Shown here: in pieces, positions 27,127-34,391 of the stretch
Position numbering within the stretch: the stretch's first letter is position 1
Layout of the letters: each line of letters opens with the position of its first letter
From: Claveliimonas monacensis
GTDB taxonomy: Bacteria > Bacillota > Clostridia > Lachnospirales > Lachnospiraceae
DNA: 64,000 nucleotides
Reading direction: 5' to 3'
NCBI RefSeq assembly: GCF_014982975.1
Contig: NZ_JADCKL010000001.1
Coordinates: 558,001-622,000 of the forward strand
Translations under genes and position numbers: made by a program
The notes under the pieces: model-generated
Database searches by the model: none
What the model was told of the DNA's origin: nothing
The model's input: only the letters and a program-made list of their open reading frames with translations

Positions 27127-28440
27127 TTATCTAAGTTTCAGCACAGCATCAATAAAATCCTGCCCGCTTGATTTTACAATATCTATTTCTGATTGTAAAG
27201 CATCTTTCAGCTCTGTGAGGGTCACATCGTCCAGGAAAACTTCCTCCTGGCTGCGAAACATATTGCAGGGGAGAAGAAGCGCCTTCCCCAGATCTTTCCC
27301 GGCCAGCTGCTCTTTCAGATCCTGCCCTGTGATCAGGCCGGCCACTGTGATCCTCTCGCCGAAATAGCGGTTCTCGATCTGGTACGTGTGGATCACTGTC
27401 CCGGGATACCGGCTCTTCAACTTCTCCGCCATACTGCATATGAGCGGATAGGCCAGTTTCCCCGTGGCCACAGACACCTCCCGCGAAAGATCATCCCCTG
27501 GGAGTCCGTCAAAAGCCTCCTGGAACTCATTTTCCAGAAGCCGCATCATCCCCACGCCGTTCTCCAGCTGCAGATACCCGTCGTACCGCTCCTGTGGCGG
27601 CATCTCCTCCCCGGCCAGCAGGTACCACTCATCTCCGGCATGGATGAAATGGCTCCCCCACTTTTCGTACAGCTCATCCTGCCAGCGGTGGACCACTTCC
27701 AGCACCTTTCGGGCATCCTCCGGGGTGAAGGGCTCCAGCGGATACAGGCCATCCCTGTATTTCGTCAGCCCCACCGGTACCACGGACACACTCTGCAGGC
27801 AGGGAAGATACCCGGACAGATCCCGGATGGTCCTCTCCAGCTCCTCACCGTCGTTGATCCCCCGGCACAGAACGATCTGTCCGTTCATCTCAATCCCCGC
27901 CTCGTACAGCCTGTCCACCTTCTTCAGCGCCTCACCGGCAAATCGGTTGTGGAGCATCTGACAGCGCAGCTCCGGGTTGGTAGTATGGAAAGAAATATTG
28001 ATAGGCTCCAGGTGATACCGGATGATCCTGTCAATGTCATGGTCGCTCATATTGGTCAGCGTCACATAGTTTCCCTGCAGAAAGGAGAGTCTTGAGTCGT
28101 CGTCTTTGAAGTAGAGCGTGTCCCGCATCCCCTTCGGCATCTGGTCGATAAAACAGAAAATACATTTATTTCTGCAGGAGCGGTACTCATCCATGAGGCC
28201 CTGCTCAAACTCAATCCCCAGGTCCTCCTCATAGTCCTTCTCAATCTCCAGCTCCCACTCTTCCCCGTCCGGCTTCTCTATAGTAAGCACAAGCTGCTCG
28301 TCGTTGACGTAAAAATGATAATCAAAGACATCCTCTACCTCCTGGTCGTTGATGGACAGAAGAATGTCCCCCTTCTCTATGCCCAGCTCCTCTGCAATGC
28401 TGCCGGGCTCTATGCTCTTGATGATATGTCTGTGTGCCAT
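27127..28440 (-). CDS. DUF512 family PDZ/radical-SAM-like protein
   Basis: 437 residues. The N-terminal 60 residues form a PDZ-like module (PGSIAEELGIEKGDILLSINDQEV). Then comes CRNKCIFCFIDQMPKGMR, a cysteine triad resembling a radical-SAM cluster site, and a barrel-like region, ending in the DUF512 domain. The family commonly sits beside der in clostridia, as here, which has led to suggestions of a role in ribosome or RNA maturation; no function is proven. It appears to head the operon; the divergent gap of 123 bases holds the promoters. Confidence 0.85.
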   Translation of the reverse strand: MAHRHIIKSIEPGSIAEELGIEKGDILLSINDQEVEDVFDYHFYVNDEQLVLTIEKPDGEEWELEIEKDYEEDLGIEFEQGLMDEYRSCRNKCIFCFIDQMPKGMRDTLYFKDDDSRLSFLQGNYVTLTNMSDHDIDRIIRYHLEPINISFHTTNPELRCQMLHNRFAGEALKKVDRLYEAGIEMNGQIVLCRGINDGEELERTIRDLSGYLPCLQSVSVVPVGLTKYRDGLYPLEPFTPEDARKVLEVVHRWQDELYEKWGSHFIHAGDEWYLLAGEEMPPQERYDGYLQLENGVGMMRLLENEFQEAFDGLPGDDLSREVSVATGKLAYPLICSMAEKLKSRYPGTVIHTYQIENRYFGERITVAGLITGQDLKEQLAGKDLGKALLLPCNMFRSQEEVFLDDVTLTELKDALQSEIDIVKSSGQDFIDAVLKLR

Positions 28441-28497
28441 ATAAAATACCTCTGCTGTTTCTTATCTAATAAAGTATAACATATTTTGACCGATTAG

Positions 28498-28527
28498 TTG
28501 ACCATTTTACCATAAAAGTGCTATAAA
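28498..28527 (+). promoter_or_regulatory. promoter of the PRPP synthetase-like gene
   Basis: TTGACC, 18 bases, TATAAA, followed about 35 bases later by the GGAGG ribosome site of the 28564 gene. Confidence 0.55.
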
Positions 28528-28563
28528 TAATAGAGGAAAAAACATATATGACTGGAGGAACCT

Positions 28564-29751
28564 ATGTCAGATTTAAAAGTACTGGAACGTGCCCTGCCCG
28601 TGGCTCCCTTAAAGATCGCAGCTCTTGAGAGCTGTACAGAGCTGGGGAAAAAGGTAAATGACTATATCGTGCAATTTCGGAAGGACACATCAGAGGAGAC
28701 ACTCAGCTCTCCCGTCTATTCTTCCTATCAGATGGACAACTATCTGATCGAGTGCCACTGTCCCCGCTTTGGAAGCGGCGAGGCAAAGGGTACGATCAAA
28801 GAGACTGTCCGTGGCAAGGATCTCTTTGTAATGGTAGATGTATGCAACTACAGCCTGACCTACTCGGTGAACGGCCACGTAAACCACATGTCCCCGGACG
28901 ACCACTACCAGGACCTGAAGCGCATCATCTCCGCGGCAAACGGAAAAGCCCACAGGGTCAATGTGCTGATGCCTTTCTTATACGAAAGCCGCCAGCACAA
29001 GCGCACAAAGCGCGAGTCCCTGGACTGCGCCCTGGCGCTGGAAGAGCTGGTGGAAATGGGTGTGTCCAACATTATGACCTTCGACGCCCACGACCCCAGA
29101 GTGCAGAACGCCATCCCGCTCATAGGCTTTGACAACTTCAACCCGCCCTACCAGTTTATGAAGGCACTGCTCAGGGCTGAACCTGACCTGGTGCTGGACA
29201 AAGAGCACCTGATGATCGTCAGCCCGGACGAGGGAGCCATGCACAGAGCTGTGTATTTCTCCAATGTGCTGGGCGTGGAGATGGGCATGTTCTACAAACG
29301 CCGTGACTACTCCACCATCGTGAACGGCAAAAACCCCATTGTGGCCCATGAATTCCTGGGGGCTGATGTCAAAGGCAAGGATCTGATCGTTGTGGATGAC
29401 ATGATCTCCTCCGGAGAGAGCATGCTGGATGTGGCAAAACAGCTGAAAGACAGAGGGGCTGCCCGCGTCTTTGTGTGCACCACCTTCGGGCTTTTCACTA
29501 ACGGCATGGAGATCTTTGACGACTATTACAACAAGGGCTACATCGATCACCTGATCACCACCAACCTCACCTATCTGCCGCCCGAGACACTGAGCAAGCC
29601 CTACTTCACTGTGGCAGATATGAGTAAGTTCATCGCGCTGATCATCGACTCACTGAACCACGACATCTCCATTGGAGCTGTCCTTGATCCGACAAAGAGA
29701 ATTCACGCGCTGGTAGAAAAACACAAAAAAGAACTGGCTGCAAGAAAGTAG
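28564..29751 (+). CDS. prs: ribose-phosphate pyrophosphokinase-type protein
   Basis: 395 residues, about 80 longer than the classical enzyme. It should make phosphoribosyl pyrophosphate from ribose 5-phosphate and ATP. The pyrophosphate-binding region FDAHDPRVQN and the PRPP loop VVDDMISSGES are recognisable; the loop differs from the classical VVDDIIDT form, and the N-terminal region is extended. GGAGG precedes the ATG and its own promoter and terminator flank it, so it is monocistronic. It represents a divergent clostridial subfamily; a second, classical copy elsewhere would be expected if this one has another role. Confidence 0.8.
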   Translation: MSDLKVLERALPVAPLKIAALESCTELGKKVNDYIVQFRKDTSEETLSSPVYSSYQMDNYLIECHCPRFGSGEAKGTIKETVRGKDLFVMVDVCNYSLTYSVNGHVNHMSPDDHYQDLKRIISAANGKAHRVNVLMPFLYESRQHKRTKRESLDCALALEELVEMGVSNIMTFDAHDPRVQNAIPLIGFDNFNPPYQFMKALLRAEPDLVLDKEHLMIVSPDEGAMHRAVYFSNVLGVEMGMFYKRRDYSTIVNGKNPIVAHEFLGADVKGKDLIVVDDMISSGESMLDVAKQLKDRGAARVFVCTTFGLFTNGMEIFDDYYNKGYIDHLITTNLTYLPPETLSKPYFTVADMSKFIALIIDSLNHDISIGAVLDPTKRIHALVEKHKKELAARK

Positions 29752-29767
29752 CAGCAAAACTGGCAGC

Positions 29768-29822
29768 AAAAAACTCCCGAACCGGGGACATCTCATTTTG
29801 TCCACAGTTCCGGGAGTTTTCT
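29768..29822. terminator. terminator after the PRPP synthetase-like gene
   Basis: AAAAACTCCCGGAAC-type stem: AAACTCCCGAAC pairs with GTTCCGGGAGTTTT, with an inner GGGGACA/TGTCC stem. A/T runs on both sides suit the convergent genes. Confidence 0.8.
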
Positions 29823-29840
29823 TCTTGGGAAAAATCTCTC

Positions 29841-30371
29841 TTAAGCCTGCTGCCCTGCCTGCGCCAGCCTCTCTCTCAGCACCTCGTAGGCCCTGTCAAA
29901 GTCGGCTGTTTCTCTGCCTCTGTCTCTTGCGATCTCATGCCTTTCCCCTCTTTTGTCCGTGAGAAATAAAGCCTTCTCCTCGCCTTTTCCCAGTCCTACT
30001 TCCACCTTTGCCATGTCGCTGAGGCGGTAGACAAGCACATCTGCCCGAAAGGAGAGTACATACTCTCTTGCCACAAGCAGGCGGAAGGCAGGTACCTCCA
30101 CCGCATCCGGGGCGATCAGCTGGTTAAAAAAGGCAGCCTTGTCCTCGATCCATGAAAGTTTTGCGCGCAGCGCTCTCTGGCTCCTGACATTCAGCACAGC
30201 CAGCACGACCCCTGCCGCCGCCAGCACAGCGCCGATGACCGGACTGTTGAGGGCAGCAATGAGCGCCACCGCCAGCAGGCTGATCCAGACGATCATCCCT
30301 GTGCGCAGGCTCTTTGCTCTCTCCTCTATAAAATCATAATACTTCTGCTCTCCCGCAGTCTGTATTGCCAT
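29841..30371 (-). CDS. small membrane protein of unknown function
   Basis: About 176 residues; start at ATG 30371 (MAIQTAG) with CGGAGG eight bases upstream. Two adjacent hydrophobic helices (around residues 26-65) form a hairpin near the N-terminus; the remainder is soluble, charged and probably cytoplasmic, with a helical C-terminus. I do not recognise the family. It lies 45 bases after trpS on the same strand and probably shares its transcript. Confidence 0.65.
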   Translation of the reverse strand: MAIQTAGEQKYYDFIEERAKSLRTGMIVWISLLAVALIAALNSPVIGAVLAAAGVVLAVLNVRSQRALRAKLSWIEDKAAFFNQLIAPDAVEVPAFRLLVAREYVLSFRADVLVYRLSDMAKVEVGLGKGEEKALFLTDKRGERHEIARDRGRETADFDRAYEVLRERLAQAGQQA

Positions 30372-30415
30372 CACGTAAGCCTCCGTATCTCCATTTTTTC
30401 GCCGTCACAGAAGAT

Positions 30416-31420
30416 TTAGCGGATGCGTTCCGGGAATCCCACTTTTTTCTGCACCTTGCGCAGCGTCTTATTTGCGTAGTATCCTGCTTTCTCCGCATTC
30501 TCCTTGATAATGCCGTCAATGTATGCCTTGTCCTTTGTAAGTCTTGCCGCCTCTTCCTGCAGAGGTTTCAGCACAGAGACAACAGATTCTCCTACAGCCA
30601 CCTTAAAATCTCCGTATCCTCTGCCGTCAAACTCTTTTACCACTTCTTCCGCTGTCTTTCCGGTGCAGGCGCTGTAGATGTTGATCAGGTTCTTGACTCC
30701 CGGCTGCTCGTCCCTGTAAAGGATCTGTGCCTCAGAGTCCGTCACAGCCCGCTTGCATTTGCGCATGATCGTATCCGGATCGTCCATGAGGTAAATGCTG
30801 GCATTGGGGTTTTCATCTGATTTGGACATCTTCTTTACAGGATCCTGGAGGCTCATAATTTTTGCCCCCACTTTTCCTATATAGGCCTCCGGGATGGTGA
30901 ACACATCCCCGTAAATATTATTGAACCTCTCCGCAATGTCTCTTGTGATCTCAAGATGCTGCTTCTGATCCACTCCCACTGGCACAACGTCTGCCTGGTA
31001 GAGAAGGATGTCCGCCGCCATCAGCACCGGGTAAGTGAAAAGTCCGGCGTTGATATTGTCCGCGTGCTTGGCCGCCTTGTCCTTAAACTGGGTCATCCGG
31101 TTCAGCTCACCCATGTAGGTGAAACAGTTCAGGATCCAGGCCAGCTCCGCATGCCCGGACACGTGGGACTGGTAGTAGATGCAGTTCTTCTTCGGATCCA
31201 GGCCGGCCGCGATGTAGAGGATGAGAAGCGCTCTCGCCCTCTTTCTCAGAGTTGCCGGGTCCTGCCGCACTGTGATGGAATGCATGTCCACCACGCTGTA
31301 GAAACATTCATACTCGTCACTCAGCGTCACCCAGTTCTTCAGCGCTCCCAGATAATTTCCAAGGGTCAGGTTCCCTGTCGCCTGCATCCCGCTGAATAGT
31401 ACTTTCTTGTCATTGATCAT
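30416..31420 (-). CDS. trpS: tryptophan-tRNA ligase
   Basis: 334 residues, class I synthetase charging tRNA-Trp. The HIGH-equivalent region is GNLTLGNYLG and the KMSKS loop is KKMSKSDENP. GGAGG precedes the ATG. It follows the histidine phosphatase gene by 28 bases; no T-box leader is present in that gap, so any regulation must lie further upstream. Confidence 0.96.
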   Translation of the reverse strand: MINDKKVLFSGMQATGNLTLGNYLGALKNWVTLSDEYECFYSVVDMHSITVRQDPATLRKRARALLILYIAAGLDPKKNCIYYQSHVSGHAELAWILNCFTYMGELNRMTQFKDKAAKHADNINAGLFTYPVLMAADILLYQADVVPVGVDQKQHLEITRDIAERFNNIYGDVFTIPEAYIGKVGAKIMSLQDPVKKMSKSDENPNASIYLMDDPDTIMRKCKRAVTDSEAQILYRDEQPGVKNLINIYSACTGKTAEEVVKEFDGRGYGDFKVAVGESVVSVLKPLQEEAARLTKDKAYIDGIIKENAEKAGYYANKTLRKVQKKVGFPERIR

Positions 31421-31448
31421 GTCTGTGTCCTCCCATTTTTATAATCGA

Positions 31449-32084
31449 TCATTTTGCCCAGGGTTCTACTTCATCCTTGTAGTACACCACATTTTCGGAC
31501 AAAATCTGGAATTTTCCATCTCTGCAGTCCACTTCCGTGACTGCGCAGTTTTTGTGCACCCCCGCGCCCCAATACTGGGACAGAGGAGCCTTTCTTATGT
31601 AGCAGAGCAACCCCGCCAGCGCGGCGCCGTGAGTGGTGAGCAGGATCTGCTTTCCCTCGTATTCCGGAGTGCGGGCCAAATCCTCCAGGAACTCTCCCGT
31701 CCGGTCCCTCACCTGTCCAAAATCTTCTCCTCCCGCAGGAGCTCTGTACCTGTCCGGGCCGTCGAAAAAGCGGCGGAATTCTTCCGGCAGCTCCCAGCCT
31801 TCACTGGAGCAGCACTTTCCCTCGTACTCTCCAAAGGCCATCTCCTCGATCCGCGGTTCCTCTATGATGGGGACATCTCTTCCATCCAGTATGATCTGCG
31901 CTGTCTCCTTTGCCCTGGAAAGAGGGCTGGTAAAACAGAGATCAAAATGCACATCCGCAAGACCTTTGGCCGTCTCCCTGGCCAGGTGCCTCCCAAACTC
32001 ATTAAGAGGAATGTCTGACTGTCCCTGTATCTTTCTCGCTTTGTTCCAGTCCGTCTCTCCGTGACGGACAATATATAATTTCAT
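31449..32084 (-). CDS. histidine phosphatase (phosphoglycerate mutase-like)
   Basis: 211 residues. N-terminal catalytic RHGETDWN, then the arginine of the SPLSRAKETA motif, a Glu in EMAFGEYEGK and the second histidine in LLTTHGAAL: the complete active site of the cofactor-dependent mutase/phosphatase superfamily. Candidates include alpha-ribazole phosphatase-like or broad-specificity phosphatases; the sequence does not discriminate. First gene of an operon with trpS and the 29841 gene. AGGGAGG precedes the ATG. Confidence 0.88.
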   Translation of the reverse strand: MKLYIVRHGETDWNKARKIQGQSDIPLNEFGRHLARETAKGLADVHFDLCFTSPLSRAKETAQIILDGRDVPIIEEPRIEEMAFGEYEGKCCSSEGWELPEEFRRFFDGPDRYRAPAGGEDFGQVRDRTGEFLEDLARTPEYEGKQILLTTHGAALAGLLCYIRKAPLSQYWGAGVHKNCAVTEVDCRDGKFQILSENVVYYKDEVEPWAK

Positions 32085-32097
32085 CTGTTGTGCCTCC

Positions 32098-32245
32098 CTT
32101 CGGGGCGCTTCGCACGCCCTCTCCTCGCCGTGCCGGACACTTCGGGGCGCTTCGCACGCCCTCTCCTCGCCGTGCCGGACACTTCGGGGCGCTTCGCTCC
32201 CCTCTCCTCGCCGTGCCGGACACTTCGGGGCGCTTCGCTCCCCTC
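32098..32245. repeat. GC-rich 42-bp tandem repeats (3.5 copies)
   Basis: The unit begins CTTCGGGGCGCTTCGC and ends GCCGTGCCGGACA. Copies start at 32098, 32140, 32182 and 32223 (period 42, 42, 41); the first two are the same as each other and the last two share a one-base deletion and a CAC-to-CTC change. It directly precedes the phosphatase gene and lies in its probable leader. The 413-base gap between this gene and luxS otherwise holds the terminator at 32268 and small hairpins before luxS (GGCAAAA/TTTTGCC at 32444-32461). Confidence 0.85.
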
Positions 32246-32267
32246 AGTGTCCCGGGCTTCGCCCTAT

Positions 32268-32324
32268 GAAAAGAAAAGGCCGCATCCCCGTCTGCTAGCA
32301 GCCGGCCTGCCGCCTTTTCTTTTC
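32268..32324. terminator. terminator-like inverted repeat in the phosphatase/luxS gap
   Basis: A perfect 13-base inverted repeat GAAAAGAAAAGGC / GCCTTTTCTTTTC encloses GC-rich inner pairing. Both strands end in T-rich sequence, so it could insulate the divergent units. Confidence 0.55.
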
Positions 32325-32497
32325 GCACGGCTCAGGCCTATCTCACACATTATACCACACCTGTGTTGTTTTGCCATAGAAAATCCATGAAAAAAGTGGT
32401 AGACTGAAGTATAGGGCATTTTTGCCTGGCATACTCTGGCAAAGGCAAAATCTGTTTTGCCCTGACTGACATATTATATTGGAAAGGATGATCTTAC

Positions 32498-32977
32498 ATG
32501 GAAAAGATTACAAGTTTTACCATTGACCACATAAAACTGGTCCCGGGCGTGTATGTCTCCAGAAAAGACATGGCCGGAGACTGTGTGGTGACCACTTTTG
32601 ACCTGCGCATGACAAGCCCCAACGATGAGCCGGTCATGAACACGGCCGAAGTCCACACCATCGAGCACCTGGGCGCCACCTTCCTGAGAAATGACCCGGA
32701 CTTTAAAGACAAGGTCCTGTATTTCGGGCCCATGGGCTGCCGCACCGGCTTTTACCTTCTGCTGGCCGGCGACTATGAATCTGAGGACATTGTCCCTCTT
32801 ATGAAAAAGATGTTCTCCTTTATCGCAGAATTTGAGGGGGAAGTTCCGGGCGCGTCACCAAAAGACTGCGGCAATTATCTGGATATGAACCTTCCCATGG
32901 CAAAATACCTGGCAGAGAGATACTTAAAAGAGGTGCTGGAGGGGATCACAAAAGAGCGGCTTGTCTATCCGGAATAA
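32498..32977 (+). CDS. luxS: S-ribosylhomocysteine lyase
   Basis: 159 residues, family length. It cleaves S-ribosylhomocysteine to homocysteine and the autoinducer-2 precursor DPD. Metal ligands are in HTIEHLGA (both histidines) and a cysteine in DCGNYLDM; the catalytic cysteine lies in FGPMGCRTGFYL. Ribosome site AAAGGA lies nine bases upstream. Monocistronic, with a terminator just downstream. Confidence 0.97.
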   Translation: MEKITSFTIDHIKLVPGVYVSRKDMAGDCVVTTFDLRMTSPNDEPVMNTAEVHTIEHLGATFLRNDPDFKDKVLYFGPMGCRTGFYLLLAGDYESEDIVPLMKKMFSFIAEFEGEVPGASPKDCGNYLDMNLPMAKYLAERYLKEVLEGITKERLVYPE

Positions 32978-32996
32978 AAAAATCCTGCACTCGGCG

Positions 32997-33025
32997 AAAA
33001 AAGGGACTCAGAAAGGGTCCCTTTT
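32997..33025. terminator. terminator of luxS
   Basis: AAAAAAGGGAC pairs with GTCCCTTTT around a nine-base loop; it overlaps the last codon of the convergent DUF5662 gene. Confidence 0.75.
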
Positions 33026-33647
33026 ACCAATTCCAGCTCTTTTCATTTTTCTGCGGATGATTTTTGTGTTCCCCTGACTTCTCAGGCTCCCACTTTCTAT
33101 TGTAGGGAAAGTCTTTCTTCAGCACCACGTTACGGATGTAGGCATAGGTTTTCTCCTCTCCGTCCCGGGCCAGTCGCTTCAGCAGGTCGTGGAGAAGCTG
33201 CGCTGTCTCGGGGTGGATCATCTTTCCCAGCATGGCTGCACCCTTCTCGTAGTACTGGAGGGGATGCCAGTCCTCGTATTTGTCCTTCTGGTATGTCTTG
33301 GAAGCGGAGATCCGATCTACAAACATTTCCGCCACATACCGGGCAGGCATCTTCATGCCGATGATTCCGTCCTCTTTGTGCATCCCGTAATCGATCCAGT
33401 ATTCATAGTGATGCTTGTTCCGGCCCTTGTGGTGAAGCCAGGCAGAGGAATATCCCTTCGCCTCCCGCTCTGCATTGTTGGGACTTCTCGTCCCCTGATA
33501 GTACTTGCAGCCCACAAAAAACTCCACCGGCGAATACTTGGACATATCGTGGAGCAGCCCCTGACGGTAGAGCCCCAGCTTAAAGCAGCCCTTCATGACA
33601 AGGATCTTGTGATGAGTAATTGTGCAAAAATGTTTCCATGCCTTCAT
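33024..33647 (-). CDS. DUF5662 family protein
   Basis: About 207 residues from ATG 33647 (MKAWKHF), chosen because family members begin near this motif; an ATG at 33674 would add nine basic residues. Rich in histidine: THHK, LLHDMSKYSP and WLHHKGRNKHHYEYW suggest a metal-binding helical domain of HD-like kind. The function is unknown. It follows TraX on the same strand and may belong to the cluster running from the orphan binding protein. Confidence 0.75.
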   Translation of the reverse strand: MKAWKHFCTITHHKILVMKGCFKLGLYRQGLLHDMSKYSPVEFFVGCKYYQGTRSPNNAEREAKGYSSAWLHHKGRNKHHYEYWIDYGMHKEDGIIGMKMPARYVAEMFVDRISASKTYQKDKYEDWHPLQYYEKGAAMLGKMIHPETAQLLHDLLKRLARDGEEKTYAYIRNVVLKKDFPYNRKWEPEKSGEHKNHPQKNEKSWNW

Positions 33648-33707
33648 CTTTTTATACTTCCTTCTCAAATTCATTCCTTTTCTATACCTATTCTGCCCTC
33701 TGCCGCC

Positions 33708-34388
33708 CTATCCGCACAGATATTTTATCGCCCAGAGCAGAAGCAGATGGGCCGGGTAAAACACATAGAAAAAGTATTTCATACTCCTTCCCTTTTTCCC
33801 ATTGTAGAGCCCCACAGGTATAACGTACAGGACTCCAAAGCGCTGCACCGGGGACTGCCACAGAAAGTTCCACAGTCCTCCTAAGGTCAGCCCTGCCCAG
33901 GGACGCGCACGCCCTACATAGAAGATCAGCACCAGAAGGACTCCGCGGAAACCATAATCACTGCCCAGGGCCTCTGCAAACCACATAGCAATAAATATCT
34001 CAAGAATGCGCTCCGGCCACTCCCTGCAGCGCTCCAGCGCCGCCATCAGAGCCACGCTGATAAAAAGCGTAAAAAATACATTCTGGCTCCGGGGATACCA
34101 GATACTCTGATGAAAGGCCAGGTCAAAAGGGATTTCCGACAGAATCGCAAAGATTCCCAGCCTTGCAAGGTACCTGTATATGTCTCTTGTATGGAAGAAC
34201 CCCTCCGTCAGGAGAAAGGCGAATATGGGAAAGGCAAGTCTCCCGATCCTGACCAGGTTCAGCTCCTCCGGGAAGAGGATCCGCCCTGCATGGTCTGCCG
34301 CCATACAGAGAATGGCAAGGCACTTCAGAGAAAATGCGTCAAATGCGGAGGCTCTCCTAAGCAGTTCTCCGATCTTTGTCCCGCTCAT
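33708..34388 (-). CDS. TraX family membrane protein
   Basis: 226 residues with seven to eight membrane helices and TraX-like motifs: FDAFSLKCLAILCMAADHAGR and RIGRLAFPIFAFLLTEGF. TraX was named from F-pilin acetylation, and relatives form part of the acyltransferase-3-like clan; in Firmicutes the substrate is unknown. It starts one codon after the GH13 gene stop, so they are co-transcribed. No conjugation genes are nearby, so the name is not evidence of a plasmid. Confidence 0.85.
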   Translation of the reverse strand: MSGTKIGELLRRASAFDAFSLKCLAILCMAADHAGRILFPEELNLVRIGRLAFPIFAFLLTEGFFHTRDIYRYLARLGIFAILSEIPFDLAFHQSIWYPRSQNVFFTLFISVALMAALERCREWPERILEIFIAMWFAEALGSDYGFRGVLLVLIFYVGRARPWAGLTLGGLWNFLWQSPVQRFGVLYVIPVGLYNGKKGRSMKYFFYVFYPAHLLLLWAIKYLCG

Positions 34389-34391
34389 CCC

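Noticed and set aside
31421-31448. T-box leader for trpS
   Set aside because: Only 28 bases separate trpS from the upstream gene; no specifier stem or T-box sequence fits.
32098-32245. CRISPR array
   Set aside because: The 42-base units are contiguous with no unique spacers, and no cas genes are nearby.
32002-32328. Minus-strand 108-codon frame across the tandem repeats
   Set aside because: Its protein is an Arg/Pro/Ser-rich repeat arising from the DNA repeat, it overlaps the phosphatase start, and it has no ribosome site.
33708-34388. TraX as a sign of a conjugative element
   Set aside because: No relaxase, type IV secretion, integrase or attachment sequence is nearby; TraX homologues are common chromosomal genes in Firmicutes.
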